From NCBI GenBank assembly GCA_030682255.1, contig JAUXOK010000023.1, forward strand, positions 124,001 through 188,000: a stretch of 64,000 nt of DNA. The letters run 5' to 3'. The DNA is from Bacteroidota bacterium (GTDB lineage: Bacteria > Bacteroidota > Bacteroidia > NS11-12g > UBA955). Below the pieces are notes generated by a model. That model made no database searches and was not told the DNA's origin. It worked only from the letters and a program-made list of their open reading frames with translations. A program made the position numbers and the translations under genes. Within the stretch, counting starts at the first letter, position 1; each line of letters opens with the position of its first letter. Below are positions 1-7,719 of the stretch, piece after piece.

Positions 1-395
1 TTCAAGCAGTTAGTAGTGAAATGGATTTTTTCGAATGGCTTAAACATCCCGAAAACAATTCAAATCTGAATCAAAAGCATGAAGAGGAAAACGCCTTTGA
101 AATAGAAGAAGAACCTATCGAAAGGCATCAATCAATGGACTTGATTGAAAAATTCATCACGGTTAGTCCGCAAATTAGCCGACCAAAGAAAGAGTTTTTC
201 AGTGCGGAAAATATGGCAAAGAAAAGCGAAGTCTTAGAACTAGATTTTGTTTCAGAAACTTTGGCAAATTTATATCTAGAAAATGGGAGTTTTGATTTAG
301 CAATTAAGGTTTATGAAAAATTAAGTTTGCAAAATCCGTCAAAAAAGCCTTATTTTGCATCCCTTATTAAAAAAATTAAAAAAGAAAATAAATAA
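1..395 (+). CDS. TPR-like protein, C-terminal part (5' end outside window)
   Basis: The reading frame is open to the left edge (codons from base 3), so the ATG at 21 is probably internal and the gene is truncated by the window. The visible part has an acidic linker, then a helical segment (LANLYLENGSFDLAIKVYEK) that looks like one tetratricopeptide unit, and a Lys-rich end. A protein of this type commonly lies just upstream of secG in Bacteroidota. It ends 2 bases before secG, so the two are probably co-transcribed. Function is unknown; a protein-interaction role is inferred from the TPR only. Confidence 0.7.
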   Translation, partial: QAVSSEMDFFEWLKHPENNSNLNQKHEEENAFEIEEEPIERHQSMDLIEKFITVSPQISRPKKEFFSAENMAKKSEVLELDFVSETLANLYLENGSFDLAIKVYEKLSLQNPSKKPYFASLIKKIKKENK

Positions 396-397
396 TT

Positions 398-769
398 ATG
401 CTCAATTTAATATTAATCATTGGTTTAATAGCCGCTTTGTTAATCATAGGAATTATATTGATTCAAAACCCGAAAGGGGGAGGATTGGCTGCTAATTTTT
501 CATCAAGTAATCAATTATTTGGTGTACAAAGAACCTCAGAAGGTGTTGAAAAACTAACGTGGATATTTGCAGCAGTTATATTGGTTATTTCACTTTTAGC
601 AAGTTCATACAATGGCGGAACAGCAAAAAGCGGAGAGGTGAATTCTGGAGATGCCAAAACCCAAGAATTGATTAATGCACCTGCACCAAAGTCCAATTCA
701 CCTTCTATGCCACAAGGCGGTGCTCCAACGCCTCCTCCTGTTGAGCAAAATCAGGCTCCACAACAATAG
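398..769 (+). CDS. secG: Preprotein translocase subunit SecG
   Basis: SecG is the small auxiliary subunit of the SecYEG inner-membrane channel. The 123-residue protein has two hydrophobic helices (about 1-22 and 50-70) separated by the family loop with QNPKGGGLAA. The C-terminal tail (about 75-123) is rich in Pro, Ala and Gln, which is usual in Bacteroidota SecG. It follows the TPR gene by 2 bases and is closed by a strong hairpin terminator at 792-821. Confidence 0.93.
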   Translation: MLNLILIIGLIAALLIIGIILIQNPKGGGLAANFSSSNQLFGVQRTSEGVEKLTWIFAAVILVISLLASSYNGGTAKSGEVNSGDAKTQELINAPAPKSNSPSMPQGGAPTPPPVEQNQAPQQ

Positions 770-791
770 ATTTTATTAAACATTTATATTT

Positions 792-821
792 AAAAAAGCC
801 AGCTTAAAGTTGGCTTTTTTT
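792..821 (+). terminator. Rho-independent terminator after secG
   Basis: A 10 bp perfect stem, AAAAAAGCCA (792-801) with TGGCTTTTTT (811-820), has a 9 nt loop and a T tract. It lies 22 bases after the secG stop and ends the TPR-secG transcript. Confidence 0.85.
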
Positions 822-831
822 AGTTTATAAC

Positions 832-839
832 TACATTTG
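832..839 (+). promoter_or_regulatory. Bacteroidota -7 promoter element of ribE
   Basis: TACATTTG fits the TAnnTTTG consensus of the Bacteroidota primary sigma factor. Only 7 nt separate it from the ribE ATG at 847, so the transcript would have almost no 5' leader. Confidence 0.55.
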
Positions 840-846
840 CAGTCTT

Positions 847-1425
847 ATGTTTACCGGTATTATAGAAACTCTCGCAACTATTGAATTGATTGAGCAACAA
901 CAAAGCAATAAAGTATTTACATTTAACTCGTTTATAAGTAACCAATTAAAAATTGATCAAAGTGTGGCTCATAATGGCGTTTGTTTAACGGTAGTTAATG
1001 TTCGTGAAAATACACATCAGGTAGTTGCCATTCAAGAAACTATAGATAAAACAAATTTGAAAGAATGGAAAATTGGAGATTTGGTGAATTTAGAAAGATG
1101 CATGCCTGCAAATGGAAGATTTGATGGTCACATTGTACAGGGTCATGTTGATGTTACTGCTATTTGTGTTGACATTATAGACCAACAAGGTAGTTGGAAA
1201 TATACTTTTAAATATGATAGTGAACACATTACCGTTGAAAAAGGTTCTATTTGTGTAAATGGTACAAGTCTAACAGTTGTTGATAGTCAAAATCAAATGT
1301 TTTCGGTAGCAATTATACCATACACTTATGAAAATACCGTATTTAAAACAATGAAAATTGGCGATAGTGTTAATTTAGAATTTGACATTTTAGGGAAATA
1401 TATTGCTAAACTGATGAAACATTAA
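847..1425 (+). CDS. ribE: Riboflavin synthase, alpha chain
   Basis: This enzyme dismutates two 6,7-dimethyl-8-ribityllumazine molecules to riboflavin, the last step of vitamin B2 synthesis. The protein starts with the invariant MFTGIIE and has the two tandem lumazine-binding barrels of the family. Domain 1 has HNGVCLTVV near residue 42 and domain 2 has VNGTSLTVV near residue 138, with GHIVQGHVD between. Length (192) is normal. It is a single-gene unit with its own -7 box. No FMN riboswitch is visible in the short gap upstream. Confidence 0.95.
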   Translation: MFTGIIETLATIELIEQQQSNKVFTFNSFISNQLKIDQSVAHNGVCLTVVNVRENTHQVVAIQETIDKTNLKEWKIGDLVNLERCMPANGRFDGHIVQGHVDVTAICVDIIDQQGSWKYTFKYDSEHITVEKGSICVNGTSLTVVDSQNQMFSVAIIPYTYENTVFKTMKIGDSVNLEFDILGKYIAKLMKH

Positions 1426-1547
1426 CCTTAATATACATAAGGATAAATATAAACTGATTCTCAATTTAGCTAAAGGTTATCTTATAATAAATTGCATATT
1501 CTGCTTTTTATAATTTGGGGTATAATAATACCTTTTAGGTATTTGCT

Positions 1548-2606
1548 TTAGTCTAAATTATTGATTTTTATAGGCATTACTCGATACTTAAACGATTTTT
1601 TTACCCATTGATTTCCCCCAAAAACCTTAACATTAAAAACAATAACTTCGTATGTATTTTCAGTATTTATTTGGTCTTTTACTTTCCAAACAAGAGTATT
1701 CAATCCATAACCTTTAGCGACTGGTTCTTTAATACAGTTTATGTTTTTTCCTTGATTTTTAATAACAACTTGGGCATCTGTAAAATCTGCATTTGCCAAA
1801 GAAAAACTCCACCTTTCGAAAATTAAATCTATTGGAAAGTAGTTTTTTGAGGGCCAACAAATGGGTACACTGTCTTGATGTTTGGCGAATTTTTCAGCAA
1901 ACTTTATCTGAGAATTCAAAACATTTAATGCCATTGAATTGGAGGTGCTGCCATGCCCAAATACTTGATTGCGAGGATTCAAAATCCAACGTCTGTGACC
2001 ACATTCAGTGTTGTTAGCACCATCGTCTTCTATTTGTCCTATTAAGGCATCTCCAAAAGCATGACCTAGAGATAAATTGCTATTATTAGCTCCATCAATT
2101 GCATCTGCATTATTACATCTCCAACTTTTGGGTGGCGAATGATTTAATTTATTGTTGACAAACATCACAAATGCCGCTGCTTGACATTTTTTATTGAGTG
2201 TTTCATCAAAAACAATGCTATCATAAATGCCTGATATACGCCTGCAATATTGAATCAATTCTTTCACGTCATGGTGTCCTTTTGTATTGACTTCGCCAGA
2301 CATACATTTTTCTTTTAAAGGTTGTTTTAAAAAATAAGTTTGATAGTCGTTTTCTACATGAGGAAGGTATGAGTTTAAATAATCGTTAATAACTAATTGC
2401 TTGTGCATCCTCAATAAACTTGTGTCATTAGGTTGTAATTTAAAATTTTCAGACAATAACTGATAAGCTATTCTGAATTGATTGCTTTTGATGTAATTTT
2501 GAATGATTTGGTATTCCTTTGGTAAAGGTTTTTTGATGGGTTTGGGTTGATTGATTAACCTAAAACTAAACAAAAGGATAGACCCTATGAGCACAAATTT
2601 TAACAT
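1548..2606 (-). CDS. CAP-domain (SCP/PR1-like) secreted protein
   Basis: An N-terminal hydrophobic segment (about 1-17) suggests export. The central part (about 115-240) has CAP-superfamily features: a helix with the catalytic-type His (NKLNHSPP), then the ECGHRRWILNP segment that matches the CAP 'GHRR' signature with a preceding Glu. The C-terminal ~100 residues are beta-rich and unassigned. CAP proteins are extracellular and their biochemical role in bacteria is mostly unknown. The gene stands alone between ribE and an M1 peptidase. Confidence 0.75.
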   Translation of the reverse strand: MLKFVLIGSILLFSFRLINQPKPIKKPLPKEYQIIQNYIKSNQFRIAYQLLSENFKLQPNDTSLLRMHKQLVINDYLNSYLPHVENDYQTYFLKQPLKEKCMSGEVNTKGHHDVKELIQYCRRISGIYDSIVFDETLNKKCQAAAFVMFVNNKLNHSPPKSWRCNNADAIDGANNSNLSLGHAFGDALIGQIEDDGANNTECGHRRWILNPRNQVFGHGSTSNSMALNVLNSQIKFAEKFAKHQDSVPICWPSKNYFPIDLIFERWSFSLANADFTDAQVVIKNQGKNINCIKEPVAKGYGLNTLVWKVKDQINTENTYEVIVFNVKVFGGNQWVKKSFKYRVMPIKINNLD

Positions 2607-2662
2607 AACTTTAAATAGAACGAAACATCCTATCTAAACATTGTGTTGCAAAACAATTAGTT

Positions 2663-4546
2663 TTATTGTATATTACTAGAATCATTATCATCTAAAATAG
2701 ATTGAATTGTGTTTCTACTTACAGAGTGATAACCTGCTTTAGCTTTTTCAAAAACTTTCTTCGCAAAAATTAAACCATCTGGCGTTTCTGAAAGGGCTTC
2801 ATACAAAGGTTTTAGAAACTTTCTTCTGCCAACTTGAATTAAATAATTTTCGATTTGTGGATATGCATCTTTGTATTCATTTTTAATACATAAACGGTAC
2901 CAATCGCACTGTATTTCTGCATTTTGGCTATTACTCAACTGATATAAGGTGTCTAATTCTGTCATAATATTTTTGATAGAATCGTGGTTTAAATTTCTGA
3001 ATAAATGCAACCAATGATGAGTTGTGTAACCACTCGTATCTATTGTTTTTGGATTTTTTTGAGTATTCAAAAGTGTGGCTGATTTTTCAACTTGAATCAA
3101 ATATTTACTCTCAATATTTGGGCAATTTTTAGGCAAACCAATTTCATAAACCCACTCGTTGATATTCAAATTCAAGTTTTTATATTTTGATAACAAATTT
3201 TCATCGAGATAGCTAAGAAAGGTTTCTGTTGTTACACTTTTCCATTTAAAATGATTAAAATATTGATTTAAAAAATTATCCCAAGCTTTTCTTCCTACTT
3301 GCATTTCTAAAAATCTTAAAAACATACATCCTTTAACATAAGCAATATCACTGACTCCATCATCTGGATTTCTATTGTTTAAATTCAATTTTAATTTAGT
3401 ATCACCAGGAGCAGTTCTCATAAAATCATCCAAGGTTAATTTTAATTCTTCCAAACTCAGTTTTGCTAACATATCAGAATAGTCTTTACCATATATTTTC
3501 TCCATGATACGTTCTTCAAAATAAACGGTAAAACCTTCGTTGAGCCAGAAATCGTTCCAAGTGCTATTGGTAACTAAGTTGCCGCTCCAACTATGGGCTA
3601 ATTCATGCGCTACCAAAGCAACCAAACTTTTATCTCCTGCTATGATGGTTGGCGTTGCAAAAGTTAAACGTGGGTTTTCCATACCTCCAAAAGGAAAACT
3701 AGGTGGTAAAACCAAAATATCATATCTGCCCCAAGCATAAGGTCCATAAAGTTCTTCAGCACTTTGAATCATTTTAGACAAATCTTGAAATTCATAAGCA
3801 GACTTTTCAATCATTTCAGGTTCGGCAAAAACGCCACAATTATTGCCTAAACTTCTAAATTCAATGTTTCCAACAGAAAGCGCAAATAAATAAGACGGAA
3901 CAGGTTGAGGCATCTCAAAATGATAAACGCCTTTATTGTTTTTTTCAAAAGTATTTTCAGCACTCATCAATGCCAAGTATTTTTTATCGCAACGAATGTC
4001 AGCAGAATATGTCATTTTCATGGAAGGAACATCCATACAAGGCATCCATGTTCGGGCTAGTATAGCTTGACTTTGAGTAAACATAAAAGGATGTTGTTTG
4101 CCAAATGTTTGCTCTGGTTCAAGCCACATCAATGCCTCAGCATCAGGCTGTGTTTTATAATAAACAGCTACAGATTGAGTGTTTTTTGACAATTCTATAA
4201 CTAAAGCTTGCCCAAAATGATTTTGATCTTCGGTCATACTCCAAGCCGTTTCAGCGGAATCATTTAATTTAACCTTTTGAATATCCAAATGTCTAGTATC
4301 TAAAATTAGATAATGACAAGTAGAGGGATTGATGATATCCAAAACTGCTTTGCCCACCAAACGTTTTTTATTAAAATCTACGGACAAATCAAGATGAATA
4401 TGTTTAATAGTAATCGAATCAAAATTTGAATACGAATGGTTGTTGAGTTTAATTTCGGGCATTACTTTGATTTCTCTGTGTGAACAAGCAAAAAACAAAG
4501 ATGACGAGATGGATAAAATGATAGATATCTTAAAAAAATTTAACAT
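2663..4546 (-). CDS. M1-family zinc metallopeptidase (aminopeptidase N / LTA4 hydrolase type), lipoprotein
   Basis: A lipoprotein signal ends in the lipobox FFAC (Cys about 21), so it is probably anchored in the outer or inner membrane facing the periplasm. The zinc site is HELAHSWSGN (about 313) with the downstream Glu in WLNEGFTVYFE (about 336). The substrate-binding loop GGMENPRL is the M1 'GAMEN' motif. M1 enzymes remove N-terminal residues from peptides. Length (627) fits the LTA4-hydrolase-like branch. A -7 box (4560-4567) lies 13 nt upstream of the start. Confidence 0.93.
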   Translation of the reverse strand: MLNFFKISIILSISSSLFFACSHREIKVMPEIKLNNHSYSNFDSITIKHIHLDLSVDFNKKRLVGKAVLDIINPSTCHYLILDTRHLDIQKVKLNDSAETAWSMTEDQNHFGQALVIELSKNTQSVAVYYKTQPDAEALMWLEPEQTFGKQHPFMFTQSQAILARTWMPCMDVPSMKMTYSADIRCDKKYLALMSAENTFEKNNKGVYHFEMPQPVPSYLFALSVGNIEFRSLGNNCGVFAEPEMIEKSAYEFQDLSKMIQSAEELYGPYAWGRYDILVLPPSFPFGGMENPRLTFATPTIIAGDKSLVALVAHELAHSWSGNLVTNSTWNDFWLNEGFTVYFEERIMEKIYGKDYSDMLAKLSLEELKLTLDDFMRTAPGDTKLKLNLNNRNPDDGVSDIAYVKGCMFLRFLEMQVGRKAWDNFLNQYFNHFKWKSVTTETFLSYLDENLLSKYKNLNLNINEWVYEIGLPKNCPNIESKYLIQVEKSATLLNTQKNPKTIDTSGYTTHHWLHLFRNLNHDSIKNIMTELDTLYQLSNSQNAEIQCDWYRLCIKNEYKDAYPQIENYLIQVGRRKFLKPLYEALSETPDGLIFAKKVFEKAKAGYHSVSRNTIQSILDDNDSSNIQ

Positions 4547-4559
4547 AAAAAAGGAGTTG

Positions 4560-4567
4560 CAAATTTA
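4560..4567 (-). promoter_or_regulatory. -7 promoter element of the M1 peptidase gene
   Basis: On the minus strand this reads TAAATTTG (TAnnTTTG consensus), 13 nt before the ATG at 4546. It faces away from the divergent DUF4468 promoter. Confidence 0.5.
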
Positions 4568-4612
4568 GTTAACCTAAACGAAAAAAACTTTTTTTTAATT
4601 CATTGTTTATAT

Positions 4613-4620
4613 TAGCTTTG
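4613..4620 (+). promoter_or_regulatory. -7 promoter element of the DUF4468 gene
   Basis: TAGCTTTG matches TAnnTTTG. It lies downstream of a possible TTG start at 4603, so that start would precede the transcript. This supports the ATG at 4684 as the real start. Confidence 0.5.
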
Positions 4621-4683
4621 CCAATCTTAAAAAAAAATGGTATTCATTTTGCAATATCAAATACAAACAACACTGAATATTCA

Positions 4684-5415
4684 ATGAGAAAAATATTTTT
4701 CCTCCTTTTTGCTTTTTCAATGATCTCTCTAAAAGCCCAAACTACTGAAGATGATCCGTTTGGCTCTGATTATAATTTTGATTCAACAGCTGTTGAAGAG
4801 GAAGAAATTATAGATGAACCAAAAAAGAAAGATGGCATCATTCCTTATGAGCGTTTTAAAACACCAATCGATACTGTTTCTAGTTTAATAACTTACATGG
4901 GTGTTGTGCCATTTAAACCTATGGAAAATGATGTGTATGATGGCGGAACAATAGATTCTCTTTATCTCAGGGCAAAAAAATATTTAATGCAACAATTTGT
5001 GCCCGGTTATAAGGAAAATCCCAAAAAACCAATAGTTTTCCCTAAAGATATGTTGATAGAGGATTACAAACCTGATGGTGATGTTGGTAGAATCATAATC
5101 CGTGTAACTGTCCCAATGATGATAAAAAACAACAGTTTTTCATCTGTACAACAAGGCACAGTAACCTTTAGAATCGAAATTAGAGTTAAAGACGATAAAT
5201 ACAAATATAAATTTACTAATTTTGTTCATAATACAACAGACAAAGGTTCTGAAAAACCTATCAAAACCTATATGGAGTATTATGCTAATCAATCCAAAGG
5301 TCTTAGAACTAACGATTTATACCTTTTAGCAATAGATAGAATTGTAAAAAATACAATTAAAGATTTGGGAAAAGTAATGAAAGACCCAATTGTTATAGAC
5401 GAAGACGATTTTTAG
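4684..5415 (+). CDS. DUF4468-type secreted protein
   Basis: With the start at 4684 the protein has a clear signal peptide (MRKIFFLLFAFSMISLKAQ); the longer frame from 4603 would bury it. After an acidic linker, residues ~85-225 resemble the DUF4468 (TBP-like fold) domain of Bacteroidota. It has a 'LYLRAKKYLMQQF' helix, a beta strand giving GRIIIRVTVP, and the typical RIEIRVKDDKYKYKFTNF strand. The function of this domain is unknown. The 3' end overlaps the convergent DUF4834 gene by 4 bases. Confidence 0.65.
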   Translation: MRKIFFLLFAFSMISLKAQTTEDDPFGSDYNFDSTAVEEEEIIDEPKKKDGIIPYERFKTPIDTVSSLITYMGVVPFKPMENDVYDGGTIDSLYLRAKKYLMQQFVPGYKENPKKPIVFPKDMLIEDYKPDGDVGRIIIRVTVPMMIKNNSFSSVQQGTVTFRIEIRVKDDKYKYKFTNFVHNTTDKGSEKPIKTYMEYYANQSKGLRTNDLYLLAIDRIVKNTIKDLGKVMKDPIVIDEDDF

Positions 5416-5615
5416 TCAATTTCTTCAAATTCAACATACTCGCCATCAATTGGCTTAGATTTTTTATTCTTAAAAGTTGATTTCGAATTGTTTTTTTGAT
5501 TCAATTCATCCATTTCTCTTCGCATATTTCTTTGAACTTTACTCATAGAGATAAACAGTTTTATACCTTGCCAAACAAGATAAACCATAAAGATATTAAA
5601 TAATAGTTTAATCAC
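5412..5615 (-). CDS. Small membrane protein, DUF4834-like
   Basis: The protein has 67 residues: one N-terminal transmembrane helix (about 1-22), a basic coiled segment, and the C-terminal motif GEYVEFEEI, which is typical of the DUF4834 family of Bacteroidota. Function is unknown. Small size and the conserved acidic tail argue for a real gene. Confidence 0.6.
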   Translation of the reverse strand: MIKLLFNIFMVYLVWQGIKLFISMSKVQRNMRREMDELNQKNNSKSTFKNKKSKPIDGEYVEFEEID

Positions 5616-5760
5616 AATAAATGTAACTGCAAAGGTAAATTTTAAAATTCAAAATATCATTTTAATCTAGTTGATAATTAAATTAAAATGATACCATATC
5701 AAAGTATCTAATTAATAGGTGTCGGGATAAAAAAATTATAAAACGAAAGTAGAGCCAATT

Positions 5761-6780
5761 TTATTCACCAAAAAAATATGTTTTTGCAAATCTTTCAAAC
5801 TTTGAAGGGGTATGAAATTTTTTAGCATTTGTTGGTAGTTTTGAAAGGGATGGTCTACTAAAAAATGAGATTTTTTTCTTTTTTTCACTCAATTGAATGT
5901 CTGCTCTGGCTTTTAAAACATGTTCATATAAATTAATATCATAAGGTAAAAATTCTGAAATGTGCCTAAGTCCATTATTCTCATAAAACATGCTTTTAAA
6001 GGCTTGTATATCGTGAATAAATGGATATAAAAAGTATTGAAGGGTGTCTATTTGTTTCCAATCGTTGGGTTGGTAATTAAATTGTTCCATCGGGCAAATT
6101 GAAGGCAAATTAAAATTCAGTAAACTAAAAAGTGGTCGATGCGTTGGATGATCTAATAATTTGCTTTTGTTAAGATCGGTAATTAGAATAATGATTTCTT
6201 TTTTAAATCCTTTTTGCATTCCTGGTCTTGATAAAATCTCAGCAGGATAACTCAATTTACCTGTTTCAAATAAACTGTAAAGCATTTTTGAGAGTGGCAA
6301 TTCACTTTGATAAGAAAGCAAGGTGTCTATACCAGCTATAACAATTATTTTTTTGGCATTTAAAAATTGTTGATATTCATCAAATGAGTAAAAACAAGTG
6401 AAAAAGTTTCCAGTATTAGCTATTATAAATTTAGCATCCATTACTAAAGTATCAGCATTTTCGTTGTTTACACTCGTCTGATAATTTGTTTCAGTTAAAA
6501 AATGTTTGACACCAATGTGATTTAAAAAGTTAACTTTTTGAGAATTTTCTAAGTGTTTGTTTAATACTTCTATACCCTTTGTTTTTTCTGGACACCAATA
6601 TACTTTTCCATCAGTTTTCTTAACATTAGTTTCATATTCAAAAAGTAGTTTATCTAAATTTTCTGATACTTTCCATCTAGAAAATGTTAAACGCTGTTTA
6701 GCAATATGGAGTTGTTTGATTTTACTCAAACTATTACTTAAATCAGATAAATATATATGGTGTGCTTGATTAAAGTCCAT
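5761..6780 (-). CDS. LUD-domain-like protein (degenerate LutB/YkgG relative)
   Basis: Residues ~75-240 look like the lactate-utilisation (LUD) domain found in LutB/LutC. They carry the core segment DAKFIIANTGNFF (compare 'ADxxIADTGS' in LutB), followed by a strand reading KIIVIAGIDTLL. The ferredoxin-type Cys clusters of LutB are absent, so it is not an intact iron-sulfur LutB. It lies 3 bases downstream of panC in the same direction, so the two are probably co-transcribed. The role is not known; a link to CoA or acyl metabolism would be speculation. Confidence 0.5.
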   Translation of the reverse strand: MDFNQAHHIYLSDLSNSLSKIKQLHIAKQRLTFSRWKVSENLDKLLFEYETNVKKTDGKVYWCPEKTKGIEVLNKHLENSQKVNFLNHIGVKHFLTETNYQTSVNNENADTLVMDAKFIIANTGNFFTCFYSFDEYQQFLNAKKIIVIAGIDTLLSYQSELPLSKMLYSLFETGKLSYPAEILSRPGMQKGFKKEIIILITDLNKSKLLDHPTHRPLFSLLNFNLPSICPMEQFNYQPNDWKQIDTLQYFLYPFIHDIQAFKSMFYENNGLRHISEFLPYDINLYEHVLKARADIQLSEKKKKISFFSRPSLSKLPTNAKKFHTPSKFERFAKTYFFGE

Positions 6781-6783
6781 TTA

Positions 6784-7623
6784 TTAAAATACTATATTGT
6801 CTATGAGTCTTACATTTTCAATTTTTACAGCTGTTAAAATTACATTTTCATTTGGTTTTTGCCAAACTTTAGCTGGTTTTAAAGTTTTTGCATTTGCCAA
6901 TTCAAAATATTCAACTTCAATATTGTGTTGTGATAATTTTTCTGAAACTTTTGCTAAATGGCTTTGAGCATTAGTCTCCATAAATTTTGACTTTGCGTCT
7001 AATAAAGCTTTATAAATTTGAGAGGCTAATATCTTGCCTTTTTCACTCAATCTTGAGTTTCTTGAACTCATTGCCAAACCATTTTTCTCTCTAGTAGTTT
7101 CACAAAAAACCAATTCAATATTTTTAAAATAAGTTTCTTTAAGTTTATAAATCACTTTACATTGCTGAAAGTCTTTCAATCCAAAATAAGCTTTATTGGG
7201 TTTTATTAATTCAAATAAACGGTAAACGACTGATACAACACCTTCAAAATGTCCTGGTCTTTGTGGACCTTCAAATACTTGGTTTAGTTCTTCTAAATCT
7301 ATGGCAATATTTTGACCATTTTGAGGATAAATCTCTTCATAGTTTGGCAGATATAAAAGATTACAATTGATAGATTCAAGCAGTTTAACATCTTCTTGGG
7401 TTTTTATGGGATATTTTTTAAAATCCTCTGTACTGTTGAATTGTTTTGGATTGATGAATATAGATACAACCGTAAAGTCATTTTCTTTTTGACTCCTTTT
7501 AACAAGATTTAAATGACCTTGGTGTAATGCACCCATGGTTGGAACAAAGCCAATTGAAAGCTTGTTACTACTTTGTAAAGATAGTATTTGATGAAGTTCT
7601 AGATTGGTTTTGGCTATTAGCAT
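6784..7623 (-). CDS. panC: Pantothenate synthetase (pantoate--beta-alanine ligase)
   Basis: This enzyme joins pantoate and beta-alanine using ATP, giving pantothenate for coenzyme A. The nucleotidyltransferase HIGH-like motif is in PTMGALHQGHLNLV and the second ATP motif is MSSRNSRLS. The family segments FINPKQF and GHFEGV are present. The ATG at 7623 is preferred: it starts at MLIAKTNLELHQ, directly before the core. The longer frame begins with GTG and adds 11 residues that the family lacks. Length is then 279. Confidence 0.95.
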   Translation of the reverse strand: MLIAKTNLELHQILSLQSSNKLSIGFVPTMGALHQGHLNLVKRSQKENDFTVVSIFINPKQFNSTEDFKKYPIKTQEDVKLLESINCNLLYLPNYEEIYPQNGQNIAIDLEELNQVFEGPQRPGHFEGVVSVVYRLFELIKPNKAYFGLKDFQQCKVIYKLKETYFKNIELVFCETTREKNGLAMSSRNSRLSEKGKILASQIYKALLDAKSKFMETNAQSHLAKVSEKLSQHNIEVEYFELANAKTLKPAKVWQKPNENVILTAVKIENVRLIDNIVF

Positions 7624-7666
7624 TTTGGTAATGCAAAATAAAGATATGTTTAACACAAAAAAAATA

Positions 7667-7698
7667 AAAAAACCACATCTTGTTTGATGTGGTTTTTT
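7667..7698 (-). terminator. Possible terminator between the 897-residue T9SS gene and panC
   Basis: A 13 bp perfect stem, AAAAAACCACATC (7667-7679) with GATGTGGTTTTTT (7686-7698), has a 6 nt loop. It sits 22 bases after the stop of the minus-strand T9SS gene (7720) and upstream of panC. It separates the two transcripts and is symmetric enough to act in both directions. Confidence 0.8.
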
Positions 7699-7719
7699 GA
7701 AAATTATATATTTAGTTTC

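Noticed and set aside
4603-4683. N-terminal extension of the DUF4468 protein (start TTG 4603)
   Set aside because: The -7 box lies at 4613-4620 and the signal peptide begins at 4684, so the extension would not be transcribed or would spoil export.
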